From an uncultured Burkholderiales bacterium (lineage in GTDB: Bacteria; Pseudomonadota; Gammaproteobacteria; Burkholderiales; Burkholderiaceae_E), in contig CAIVAS010000145.1 of the NCBI GenBank assembly GCA_903903975.1, positions 1 to 37,684 on the forward strand: a stretch of 37,684 nt of DNA. Direction: 5' to 3'. The notes beneath the pieces are model-generated. The model was not told the origin of the DNA. It saw only the letters and a program-made list of their open reading frames with translations, and did not search any database. The translations under genes and the position numbers were made by a program. Shown here piece by piece: positions 1-7,342 of this stretch; position 1 is the first letter of the stretch, and every line of letters begins with the position of its first letter.

Positions 1-1427
1 AGGCTGGGGGTGTCGGGAGGCAGGGGCGCGCGCAGCAGCAGGACCCCGGCGATCAGTTTGAGGAGGCAGGGCAGCAGAGCATAGATGGCCGACAGGGCGA
101 GGGTGCCGGAGCTTGATGACACCGCGGGAAGCGTTGCCGAGAGCGCCTGCGATCCGGCGGCAGCCGCCGCTGAGGCGGTCGCTGCCTTGGCAGACAACTC
201 GCCCGGGAGGTAGCCCAGGATCTCGAGCAGCGGCAGGGCCAGGCCGGCGGCGGCAGCCAGATTGACTTTGGTGGCCAGGTTCCAGATGCCGAAGAGGCTG
301 CCTTCACTGTCGCGCGGCGCATCGTCGGCCGCCAGGATCGTCGCCAGGATGGCCGGTGGCATGGCCAGATCGGCGCCCAGCGCCAGGCCGGTCATCAGGC
401 AGATCACCCCGAAGGCCAGCGTGTCGCCCGCGCCCAGCCCGAAGGCCCATCCGAATGCCGCAATCGAGACCGCCATGCCGGCCAGCCAGGCCCGGCGCAG
501 ACCGAGTCGTCGGGCGATGCGCACCCACAGCGGCATCCCGACGGCGGCCGCCAGAAAATAGAGGATCAGGAACATCGGTGCCTGGCCGGGGGCCTGCAGG
601 ATGTCGGCCACGAAGAACAGCACCAGGGTGGCCGGAATCGCGCTGGCAATGCCGTTGGCAAGAAAGGCCGCAAGCATCCAGCGAAACGGGCGATGGCCGG
701 CAACCTGCCGCCAGTTGGCGGCGATGCTGGCGATCAGCGACCTGGCGGGCTCGGCGGGGTCGCGCTCGTCATGAATTGCGGTGGTGTGGGCTTGGATACG
801 AGAGCTGCCGGCCGGCAGCATCCCGGCCGACGCTGCCGGCATCGCAGGTAAGGGCGAGCCGGTCGCCGGCAGGGGCGCGCGCATGATCGCCAGCGCCCCG
901 ATTGCCGCAGTCACGAAAAAGAGCGCCACCAGCCAGCCGGCGCGTTCGGGCACCAGCAGACTTGCCGACAGCAGGACGCCGGCCAGACCGGCCGCTTCGC
1001 GGGTGGCGGTGACGCGAACCCGTTCGATCGGCCCGCTGCCCAGCCCCGCGCCCCAGGTCTGGTAGGCGATCGAGACCACCGAATAGGCCAGATAGGTGGC
1101 AATCGAGGCCAGCGCGAGCCAGGCGACCACCGGGACGCCTGGTGGCGGCAGGAAAACCGCGGCATAGCCGAGCGCCAGCACCGGCAGCCCGAAGAGGATC
1201 CAGCGGCGGCAGGTTTGCGGCTCGCGTTGCCGATCGAGCAGCGTGCCGATCGCCGGATCGGCGACCGCATCCACCGCGCGGGTAAAGAACAACACTGCGC
1301 CGACCGTGGCGAGGCTCAGCCCGAGTTGGTCGGCATAAAAGGCGGGCAGCAGAACGAAGAGCGGTAACTCGAGCAGCGCCAGCGGCGCGCGCAAAAGTCC
1401 GTAGGCGAGGTAATCGCCCCGGGTCAC
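1..1427 (-). CDS. GPH/MFS-type sugar:cation symporter-like transporter (3' end cut by window)
   Basis: An inner-membrane transporter of the major facilitator superfamily, most like the glycoside-pentoside-hexuronide:cation symporters. The frame starts at a GTG that overlaps the stop of the upstream gene (GTGA), so the two are translationally coupled. It stays open for about 475 codons to the window edge; the family is usually 430-480 residues, so little is missing. The protein begins V-TRGDYLAYGLLRAPLALL and carries the repeated hydrophobic helices and the conserved early segment FFTRAVDAVADPAIGTLLDR, the GPH-type cytoplasmic loop with its Asp residues. The substrate is unknown. As last gene of a lipid-modification operon it could move a lipid precursor or product rather than a sugar; that is inference. 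Confidence 0.85.
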   Translation of the reverse strand, partial: MTRGDYLAYGLLRAPLALLELPLFVLLPAFYADQLGLSLATVGAVLFFTRAVDAVADPAIGTLLDRQREPQTCRRWILFGLPVLALGYAAVFLPPPGVPVVAWLALASIATYLAYSVVSIAYQTWGAGLGSGPIERVRVTATREAAGLAGVLLSASLLVPERAGWLVALFFVTAAIGALAIMRAPLPATGSPLPAMPAASAGMLPAGSSRIQAHTTAIHDERDPAEPARSLIASIAANWRQVAGHRPFRWMLAAFLANGIASAIPATLVLFFVADILQAPGQAPMFLILYFLAAAVGMPLWVRIARRLGLRRAWLAGMAVSIAAFGWAFGLGAGDTLAFGVICLMTGLALGADLAMPPAILATILAADDAPRDSEGSLFGIWNLATKVNLAAAAGLALPLLEILGYLPGELSAKAATASAAAAAGSQALSATLPAVSSSSGTLALSAIYALLPCLLKLIAGVLLLRAPLPPDTPS

Positions 1428-2023
1428 CGCCCCGACCCCGAGGCGACGCCCGCGCCACGCAGCAGCGATGCGCGCAGAGACGGCGCTGCCGTGCGTTCGT
1501 CGAGCCAGATCAGAAAGAAGGCCGAGGCGAAATCGGCATCGTCGATCCTGCCGATCGGTTTGTCGTTATGAAAAAAAGCCACGCCCCGCTTCGGCTCGAG
1601 AATGCCGGTGAGCCGATCGTCGGCGGCGATATTGGGCATCAGCCGCTTCAGTTCGCTCAGCCACCGGCTGCGACTAGGCGCATCGCCAAAGCCGAGCTTT
1701 TCGATTTCCTGCAGGCTGCGCTCGGCGATGGCCTCGCCTTTCAGGCCGGTGGCATAGCGCAAATCGAGCGCCAGCGGCTGGCTGGTCGGCTGATCGGTGC
1801 GCACGCCGGCGGCGCCGGTCCAGAGCTGGGCGCTGTAGATCTTCAGGCCCAGCCAGCGCATGACGCCTTCGCCCGACAGGCGCGCATCCGGCAGTTCGGC
1901 CCTGATCGGCGTCGGCACGATGTCGGCCCGGCTTGGCGACCACGGCGCGAGCAGGCTCAGGGTCAGCAAGGCGGCGCCCAGGAAGCGGGCGCCGCCTGGC
2001 TTGCGTGGCGCGGGTGATGACAC
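1424..2023 (-). CDS. Secreted chalcone-isomerase-like domain protein
   Basis: A 199-residue exported protein. An N-terminal signal peptide (hydrophobic core GAALLTLSLLAPW, cleavage likely after SRA near residue 34) precedes a bacterial chalcone-isomerase-like domain with the typical LRYATGLKGEAIAERSLQEI and YSAQLW stretches. Proteins of this family recur beside cyclopropane-synthase-like methyltransferases, DUF1365 and FAD-oxidoreductase genes in Proteobacteria; no plant-type isomerase activity should be assumed. The start is a GTG three bases after the stop of the methyltransferase gene, and its stop overlaps the transporter start. It probably handles or binds a lipid in the periplasm (inference). 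Confidence 0.85.
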   Translation of the reverse strand: MSSPAPRKPGGARFLGAALLTLSLLAPWSPSRADIVPTPIRAELPDARLSGEGVMRWLGLKIYSAQLWTGAAGVRTDQPTSQPLALDLRYATGLKGEAIAERSLQEIEKLGFGDAPSRSRWLSELKRLMPNIAADDRLTGILEPKRGVAFFHNDKPIGRIDDADFASAFFLIWLDERTAAPSLRASLLRGAGVASGSGR

Positions 2024-2026
2024 GGC

Positions 2027-3325
2027 TCAGCGCTCCCGGCGCAGCGTGAACTGCACCACGTCGGTCGAGCGCTGCGCGAAGCCGGCTTCGCAGTAGGCAA
2101 GGTAGAACTCCCAGGTGCGCGCGAAGCGCGCATCGAAGCCCTGCGCGGTGATCTGCGGCAGCGACTCGAGGAAGCTGTCGCGCCAGATCGCGAGCGTGCG
2201 GGCATAGTCGAGGCCGAAGCCGAAGGCGTCGTCGACGGCCAGTCCGGCCGATCGGGCCTGGTGCGAGAACACCTCGGGCGAGGGCAGCATGCCGCCCGGA
2301 AAAATGTATTGCTGGATGAAGTCGGTGCCGCGGCGATACCGCTCAAAGAGGGTGTCGTCGATGGTGATGGTCTGCACGACTGCCCGCCCGCCGGGTCGAA
2401 GGCAGCGCTGCAGCGTCTCGAAATAGCTCGGCCAATAACGCTCACCGACCGCTTCGAACATCTCGATCGACACGATCGCATCGAACTGCCCCTTCTCGTC
2501 GCGGTAGTCCTGTAACAGGAAGCGTGCCTGCTCGGCCAGGCCGGCATTGGCCAGGCGCCGTGTGGCCCAGGCATGCTGCTCGGTCGAGAGGGTCAGGCCG
2601 GTGACATGCAGGCCATCGCGGGCGGCGAGTTCGGCAAATCCGCCCCAGCCGCAACCGATCTCGAGCACCCGGGCACCGGGCGCCAGCGCGAGCTGATCGA
2701 GGATGCGTCGATACTTGGCGGTCTGGGCGTCCTGCAGCGAGCGGGCCGGTTCGTTGCCAAAGAGCGCGCTCGAATAGGTCATGCTCGGGTCGAGCCAGAC
2801 CGCATAGAAGGGATTGCCCAGGTCATAGTGCGCATGGATGTTTCGGCGCGACCCGGCTTTGCTGTTTCGGTTGAGCAGGTGCTTGATGCGGTAGAGCGCC
2901 TGACCCCACCAGTGCCCATAGATGGCCCGTTCGATGACTTCACGGTTGGCGACCAGCACCTTGAGCAGCGCCGGCAATGAGTCGGTCTGCCAGTCGCCGC
3001 TGATCCAGCTCTCGGCAAAGCCGATATCGCCGCGCGACAGCGAGGCGCCGAAGACCTTCCAGTTGGAGAGCCGGATCGCGGCATGCGGCTCGCCGTGTCC
3101 GAAGCTGAGCGAGGCACCCGCAGGCGTTGTCACCAGCAGTCGGCCGACCTGCAGCCGTTCGAGCAGCGAGAGGATGGCGTGCGCTGCGGCAGGCGGGTGC
3201 TCGGCAGCGAGCACCGCCGCCAGGCCGGTCCGGGCTTCGCGCTCGAGCAGCGGCGAGGCAGCAGGATTCATGAGTGCGGTGGACTCTCGATCGAGCATCG
3301 AGCGTCCGGGCGCAGAACGGTTCAT
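2027..3325 (-). CDS. Cyclopropane-fatty-acyl-phospholipid synthase-like SAM methyltransferase
   Basis: A 432-residue SAM-dependent enzyme of the CFA synthase family, which adds a methylene or methyl group to unsaturated acyl chains of membrane phospholipids. Visible motifs: HYDLGN (about 166-171), the SAM-binding loop VLEIGCGWGG (220-229), EMFEAVG (288-294) and the lipid-site stretch QQYIFPGGMLPSP (338-350). I place the start at the ATG at 3325, which overlaps the DUF1365 stop as ATGA; a longer frame upstream runs into that gene and is unlikely. From memory, homologues in Rhodobacter-type singlet-oxygen regulons take part in making methylated or furan-containing fatty acids, so the product need not be a simple cyclopropane ring. 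Confidence 0.93.
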   Translation of the reverse strand: MNRSAPGRSMLDRESTALMNPAASPLLEREARTGLAAVLAAEHPPAAAHAILSLLERLQVGRLLVTTPAGASLSFGHGEPHAAIRLSNWKVFGASLSRGDIGFAESWISGDWQTDSLPALLKVLVANREVIERAIYGHWWGQALYRIKHLLNRNSKAGSRRNIHAHYDLGNPFYAVWLDPSMTYSSALFGNEPARSLQDAQTAKYRRILDQLALAPGARVLEIGCGWGGFAELAARDGLHVTGLTLSTEQHAWATRRLANAGLAEQARFLLQDYRDEKGQFDAIVSIEMFEAVGERYWPSYFETLQRCLRPGGRAVVQTITIDDTLFERYRRGTDFIQQYIFPGGMLPSPEVFSHQARSAGLAVDDAFGFGLDYARTLAIWRDSFLESLPQITAQGFDARFARTWEFYLAYCEAGFAQRSTDVVQFTLRRER

Positions 3326-4167
3326 GGAAGGCCTCTGGAAACGAAAGCTTCTGGGGGTTCGGGTTTGCGGTGAAACGGTACGCGGGCCAGCCACAGGCGC
3401 AGTGCCTGAAGATGAATCCGGGTGATGACGCCGATCGTGAAAAACGGCTGTCCGACGATCGCCCGCCGCACTGTAGCGCGACTCGCTGCCACCATGGCAC
3501 CGCTGAAGCTGGTCAGCAGCAGCGGCCCCTCTTCGTCGTGATAGTCGATGCGGGCGAGCGCCCGGTCGGCGCGGTTGAAAAAGCGGAAGGTGTAGCTGCC
3601 GGTGACGCTGCAGAACGGCGATACATGGAAGACCTTGGTGGCCTGCATCGCCCGACCCTGCGAGAGCGGGGCGCCATCGGGTTGTGACAGCAGATAGCAG
3701 TGCCGCTCGTTGAAGGTGTTGTTCACCTCGGCGATCACCGTGACCAGCTCGCCGTCGGCGCGGTGACAGAACCAGAAACTGACCGGCTTGAAGGCATAGC
3801 CCAGCATGCGCGGGAAGGTGTGCAGCCAGATCGGGCCGTCGGCGTTCACGCCAGCCTCCCGGCAGCGGCTGCGGATCCAGTCCTCAAGCGGCGTGTGGCC
3901 GTCGCCATGATCGGCGGCATGAAACGAGATCGGTGCGCGGCGTTCGAAACCGAACCAGCGGCCCAGCCCTTGCGCGGCGCGGACGGCGAAGTCGCCGTCG
4001 ATGCGCAGGCGCATGAAAAAGCCCGGATAGCTGAAGGCGTGGTGGACCGGGCGCAGCCGCACATGGCGGATCGGCCCGAAGCCGAGTTGCAGCGGCGCGC
4101 CCTCGAGCGCCACGCGCTGCGGGGCAGTCAGCGTGTCGGGGGCGAGTGCAGTCTGCGGGGCCGGCAT
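3322..4167 (-). CDS. DUF1365 family protein
   Basis: A protein of about 281 residues of the DUF1365 family, almost always found next to a CFA-synthase-like gene and an FAD-dependent oxidoreductase. Family features seen are RPVHHAFSYPGFFMRLR near the N-terminus, the central FWFCHRADGELVTVIAEVNN block, and KVFHVSPFCSVTGSYTFRF. The biochemical role is not established; a lipid-related role is inferred from context. I choose the ATG at 4167 (MPAPQTALAP) because the frame upstream of it is built from a short tandem repeat and has no family similarity. The stop overlaps the methyltransferase start. Confidence 0.88.
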   Translation of the reverse strand: MPAPQTALAPDTLTAPQRVALEGAPLQLGFGPIRHVRLRPVHHAFSYPGFFMRLRIDGDFAVRAAQGLGRWFGFERRAPISFHAADHGDGHTPLEDWIRSRCREAGVNADGPIWLHTFPRMLGYAFKPVSFWFCHRADGELVTVIAEVNNTFNERHCYLLSQPDGAPLSQGRAMQATKVFHVSPFCSVTGSYTFRFFNRADRALARIDYHDEEGPLLLTSFSGAMVAASRATVRRAIVGQPFFTIGVITRIHLQALRLWLARVPFHRKPEPPEAFVSRGLP

Positions 4168-4200
4168 ATCAGTCAGTGGGAGGCAGTCAGTCGATTGCAG

Positions 4201-4242
4201 TCGGATGGTCGCGATCGGATGGTCACAATCAGGTGGTCGCAA
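4201..4242. repeat. Three tandem 14-bp degenerate repeats
   Basis: The 75-base spacer between the FAD oxidoreductase stop and the DUF1365 start ends with three consecutive 14-base units: TCGGATGGTCGCGA, TCGGATGGTCACAA and TCAGGTGGTCGCAA. They run directly into the TCA that is the complement of the oxidoreductase stop. A GCAGTCAGT-rich stretch at about 4167-4200 is also weakly repetitive. This is the only real gap in an otherwise overlapping operon. Confidence 0.75.
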
Positions 4243-5607
4243 TCATGCGGCTGCGGCCAGCGAATCGTCGACACCGCGCTGCGTATGGCTGTCGCTGCCC
4301 GACTCGCCGATGTCGAGCAGGGCGCTGGCCACCGCCAGTCCGGATTTCAGCCCGTCTTCATGGAATCCGTAGCCGGTCCAGGCGCCGGCAAACCAGGTGT
4401 TGCGAACGCCCTGGACCTCGCCCAGGCGACGTTGCGCGGCCATCGCGCCGAGGTCGAACACCGGATGGGCATAGTCGAAGGTCTGCAGGGTGAGCGACTC
4501 GCGCGGTGGCACCAGCGGGTTGAGCGTGACCATCACCGGCTGTGTGAACGGCAGGGGCTGCAGGCGGTTGAGCCAGTAGGTCACTGCAACCGAAGACCGG
4601 TCGTCCGCAGCGCCCGGGCCCTCATCCGGCCCGGCACCAAAGCGCCCCCGGCTGAGGTAGTTCCAGGCCGCCCACGCCCGGCGCCGCTTCGGCATCAGGG
4701 CCAGGTCGGTATGCAGCCAGGCGCGGTTGGGCTGGTAGGGCACCGCGCTCAGGATGGCGCGCTCGTCGTCGCTGGCCTGGTCGAGCAGGGCGAGCGACTG
4801 GTCGCTGTGGCAGGCCAGCACCACATGATCGAAGCTCTCGCGGCCGTGATCGGTGACCACCGTGACCCGGCGCCTGCCGGTGGCGTCCAGATCGCGCTCG
4901 ACACGTCTGACCGGCGTGGCGCGGCGCACGTCGGTCAGCCTGGCCAGGATGCGCTCGACATACTGGCGGGCGCCGCCCTGCACCGTGAACCAGCGCGGCC
5001 GGTCGGCAATCTGCAGCAGACCGTGGTTGTCGCAAAAGCGCGCGAAACTGCCCACCGGAAAGGCCAGCATCGCCTTGGTCGGGCATGACCAGATCGCTGC
5101 GGCCATTGGCAGCAGATAGCCGTTGCGAAACGGTGCGCCATAGTGGTTGGCGACCAGCCACTCGCCCAGCGGCACGGCCGCCTCGGCTGACTGCGCCCGG
5201 TCGCGGGCGAGTGCTGTGGCCTGACGGTTGAACCGCATCAGGTCCGACAACATCGACCAGAAGCGTGGCGACAGCGCGTTCGAGGGTTGCGCAAAGAGCG
5301 ACGCCAGGTCGCTGCCGCACCACTCGAAGTCATGCGGCCCGACCGAGACCGAAAACGACATGTCGGAGTGGGCGGTCGGCACGCCGAGCGTCTCGAAGAG
5401 CGCGATCAGGTGAGGATAGGTGCGCTCGTTGAAAACCAGAAAACCGGTATCGACCGGATAGGTGATGCCGCCGACAGTGGCATCGACGGTATTGGTATGG
5501 CCGCCGACATAGTCGGCCGCCTCGTAGAGCGTGACCCGATGCCGCGCGGCCAGCCGGTGGGCGGTGGCCAGACCGGCGATGCCGCCGCCGACGATTGCGA
5601 TTTTCAT
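4243..5607 (-). CDS. FAD/NAD(P)-binding amine-oxidase-like oxidoreductase
   Basis: A 454-residue flavoprotein of the NAD(P)-binding/amine oxidase (phytoene-desaturase-like) fold. It opens with the dinucleotide-binding motif AIVGGGIAGLATAHRLA (residues 4-20), followed by the acidic YEAADYVGGHTNT stretch that contacts the ribose and flavin. A C-terminal FAD contact is seen in TWFAGAWTGYGFHEDGLKSG. It probably oxidises or desaturates an acyl chain together with the downstream methyltransferase (inference from conserved clustering with DUF1365 and CFA-like genes). It starts 7 bases after the peroxidase stop, so it is almost certainly on the same transcript. Confidence 0.92.
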   Translation of the reverse strand: MKIAIVGGGIAGLATAHRLAARHRVTLYEAADYVGGHTNTVDATVGGITYPVDTGFLVFNERTYPHLIALFETLGVPTAHSDMSFSVSVGPHDFEWCGSDLASLFAQPSNALSPRFWSMLSDLMRFNRQATALARDRAQSAEAAVPLGEWLVANHYGAPFRNGYLLPMAAAIWSCPTKAMLAFPVGSFARFCDNHGLLQIADRPRWFTVQGGARQYVERILARLTDVRRATPVRRVERDLDATGRRRVTVVTDHGRESFDHVVLACHSDQSLALLDQASDDERAILSAVPYQPNRAWLHTDLALMPKRRRAWAAWNYLSRGRFGAGPDEGPGAADDRSSVAVTYWLNRLQPLPFTQPVMVTLNPLVPPRESLTLQTFDYAHPVFDLGAMAAQRRLGEVQGVRNTWFAGAWTGYGFHEDGLKSGLAVASALLDIGESGSDSHTQRGVDDSLAAAA

Positions 5608-5614
5608 GCGGGCA

Positions 5615-6289
5615 TCACCGTGCGAGCGACTGTTCGATGTCTCGGGTCAGTCGGGCATCGAGCGGCTCGACCGCGGTCGGATAGCTCGCGATCAGCTTGC
5701 CGTCGCGCCCGATCAGGTACTTGTGGAAGTTCCATTTCGGCGCCGATCCGCCGTCGCGCGCGAGTGCGACGAAGAAAGGGTCGGCTTTCGGGCCGGACAC
5801 GACGGTCTTTGAAAACATCGGGAACTCGACGCCATAGGTGTTAAAGCAGAAGTCGGCGATCTGCTTGGCGTTGTCGGGTTCCTGCTGGCCGAAGTCGTTC
5901 GACGGAAAGCCCAGCACCACGAAGCCTCGGGCCCGGTATCGCCGATAGAGCGCCTCAAGGCCTTTGTACTGGGGCGTGTAGCCGCAATAGCTCGCGGTAT
6001 TGACCACTAGCGTGACCTGGCCGGCGTACTGGCACAGCCGCTGGGGTACATCGTCCTGCAGGCGCAGGGCGGTGCGATCGAGCAGGGTCGGGCAGGCGGC
6101 GGGGGCGGCGGGGGCGGCGGGCGTCACGCCGGCGGTCGCCGCGATCCGCACGGGTCCAGGCTGACCGGCTGTCGCGTCATCGCCGGCGAACGCCGATTTG
6201 TCCAGGACAAATGAACTCGCGACGAGCAGCGAAAACACAATTGCCGAACCGCAGCGCGACTTGTCGAGAAGATTGTTAAATTCGAACAA
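5615..6289 (-). CDS. Exported glutathione/thioredoxin peroxidase (GPx family)
   Basis: A 224-residue Cys-type glutathione peroxidase that reduces hydroperoxides, including lipid hydroperoxides. The active site is complete: VVNTASYCGYTPQYKGL (peroxidatic Cys about 102), FPSNDFGQQEP (Gln about 135) and KWNFHKYLIG (Trp186, Asn187); Cys148 in DFCFNTYG may be the resolving Cys. A hydrophobic segment at 15-29 ending KSAFAG suggests export, and a long Ala/Pro-rich linker follows. The start is a TTG with an AGGA about 8 bases upstream; a GTG at 6238 is the alternative but would lose the basic n-region. It is the first gene of the operon, and palindromic box 1 lies inside its signal-peptide codons. 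Confidence 0.9.
   Translation of the reverse strand: MFEFNNLLDKSRCGSAIVFSLLVASSFVLDKSAFAGDDATAGQPGPVRIAATAGVTPAAPAAPAACPTLLDRTALRLQDDVPQRLCQYAGQVTLVVNTASYCGYTPQYKGLEALYRRYRARGFVVLGFPSNDFGQQEPDNAKQIADFCFNTYGVEFPMFSKTVVSGPKADPFFVALARDGGSAPKWNFHKYLIGRDGKLIASYPTAVEPLDARLTRDIEQSLAR
6196..6212. promoter_or_regulatory. Palindromic operator box 1 (inside gpx)
   Basis: ATTTGTCCAGGACAAAT: two perfect 8-base arms around a single A, in the signal-peptide codons of the peroxidase gene. The core recurs at 6293 and 6358 and I did not find it elsewhere in the window. It is a likely binding site for the divergent MerR/cobalamin regulator (inference). Confidence 0.7.
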
Positions 6290-6292
6290 CGG

Positions 6293-6307
6293 TTTGTCCT
6301 GGCCAAA
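6293..6307. promoter_or_regulatory. Palindromic operator box 2 (between the divergent genes)
   Basis: TTTGTCCTGGCCAAA: the same dyad with one mismatch. It lies about 10-25 bases downstream of the expected gpx transcription start, over the gpx ribosome-binding site, and overlaps the -35 region proposed for the regulator gene. Its centre is 96 bases from box 1. Confidence 0.7.
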
Positions 6308-6329
6308 TAGAAATCGTCAGTCTTATACT
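6300..6329 (+). promoter_or_regulatory. Promoter of the MerR regulator gene
   Basis: TATACT (6324-6329, five of six consensus bases) is preceded by TGGCCA with an 18-base spacer. The -10 overlaps the -10 of the divergent promoter, so the two could not fire freely at once. The -35 overlaps box 2, which suggests autoregulation. Confidence 0.45.
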
Positions 6330-6353
6330 AAGTGTCGGAGCCGGCTCGGTCAA
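6325..6353 (-). promoter_or_regulatory. Promoter of the gpx-lipid operon
   Basis: Read on the minus strand, TTGACC (6353-6348) and TAGTAT (6330-6325) are separated by 17 bases, which fits a sigma-70 promoter. The start would be near 6318, giving a leader of about 29 bases that contains box 2. Confidence 0.6.
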
Positions 6354-6357
6354 TGAA

Positions 6358-6368
6358 TGTCCAGGACA
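6358..6368. promoter_or_regulatory. Palindromic operator box 3 (upstream of the regulator start)
   Basis: TGTCCAGGACA is a perfect 11-base palindrome and is followed by AC, giving a partial match to the longer box. It sits just upstream of the gpx -35 element and just before the regulator start codon. Its centre is 63 bases (six helical turns) from box 2. Confidence 0.65.
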
Positions 6369-6379
6369 ACGTGATTTGA

Positions 6380-7342
6380 ATGACTGACCCAAACGCCGTC
6401 GAGGCTGCACCGCGATCGATTGCCGCGGTCGAGCGCGATACCGGCCTGACCAAAGACACGCTGAGAGTCTGGGAGCGCCGTTACGGCTTTCCGAACCCAG
6501 GGCGCGATGCCTTTGGCGAGCGACTCTACCCGATCGATCAGGTTGACAAGCTGCGCGTGCTGCGACGGCTGATGGATGCCGGCCATCGACCCGGCAAGCT
6601 GATCCACCTGCCGATGACTGCACTGATGGTGCTGGGCCGTCAGGAGCGCCAGGGGTCGGCAGCCGCGCCCGCGCACCTCTCGGCAGCCGGGCTCGCTGCC
6701 ACCGATGTCGGCGAATACCTTGCCCTGATCTACTCGCGCCAACCCGAAGCGCTGCGCCGCTCGCTCGCGCAGTCCCTGCTTCGACTGGGCCTCGAGCGTT
6801 TTGTGTTCGATGTCGCGGCGCCGCTGACCGGCCTGATCGGTGAGGTCTGGTCGCGCGGCGAGCTCGAAATCTTCGACGAGCGCCTGAGCGTCGAGTCGCT
6901 GCAAACCGTCATGCGCGGCGCCCTGGCCTCGATCAGCTCGTCCGGCGCGCCGCCCACCGTCATGCTCACCACTATCCCCGGCGAACCCCATGGCCTGGGC
7001 CTGCTGATGGCCGAATCCCTGTTGTCATTGCAGGGCTGTCGCTGCCTGTCGCTCGGCGTGCAGACGCCGCTGTGGGATGCGGTGCTGGCAGCCAGGGCGC
7101 ATCGCGCCGATGTGCTCGCGCTGTCGTTTTCGAGCGCTCTCAACGCCGCGCAGGTGATCGACTCACTGACCGAGTTGCGCGAAAAGCTGCCTGCCTCAAC
7201 CCGGATCTGGGCGGGCGGCGACAGTCCGGCGCTTCGCCGTAATCGTCTGGACGGCGTCGAGGTGCTGACCGGTCTGCACGACATTTCGCCGCAGGTCGCC
7301 CGCTGGCGACTCACCATGAGTAGCGAACGACAAACGAATTGA
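6380..7342 (+). CDS. MerR-family regulator with cobalamin-binding domain (LitR/CarH type)
   Basis: A 320-residue regulator. The N-terminal MerR winged helix is clear (IAAVERDTGLTKDTLRVWER, residues 14-33, then RRYGFPNP). A helical cap and a B12-binding Rossmann domain follow, with ExHxxG at 202-207 (EPHGLG; His204 would be the lower axial Co ligand). In CarH/LitR photoreceptors the cap has Wx9EH; here Trp157 is followed nine residues later by Glu167-Arg168, so the motif reads Wx9ER. Such proteins typically repress in the dark with adenosylcobalamin bound and let go on illumination. It is divergent from the gpx-lipid operon and probably controls it and itself. The ribosome-binding site is weak (AGGA about 13 bases upstream, overlapping box 3). 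Confidence 0.9.
   Translation: MTDPNAVEAAPRSIAAVERDTGLTKDTLRVWERRYGFPNPGRDAFGERLYPIDQVDKLRVLRRLMDAGHRPGKLIHLPMTALMVLGRQERQGSAAAPAHLSAAGLAATDVGEYLALIYSRQPEALRRSLAQSLLRLGLERFVFDVAAPLTGLIGEVWSRGELEIFDERLSVESLQTVMRGALASISSSGAPPTVMLTTIPGEPHGLGLLMAESLLSLQGCRCLSLGVQTPLWDAVLAARAHRADVLALSFSSALNAAQVIDSLTELREKLPASTRIWAGGDSPALRRNRLDGVEVLTGLHDISPQVARWRLTMSSERQTN

Noticed and set aside
769-1458. A minus-strand Arg/Gly-rich frame starting at 1458
   Set aside because: It is out of frame with the MFS transporter, which reads continuously from the GTG at 1427 to the window edge.
3700-5088. A 462-codon plus-strand frame across DUF1365 and the FAD oxidoreductase
   Set aside because: Antisense shadow; the opposite strand encodes recognisable conserved domains.
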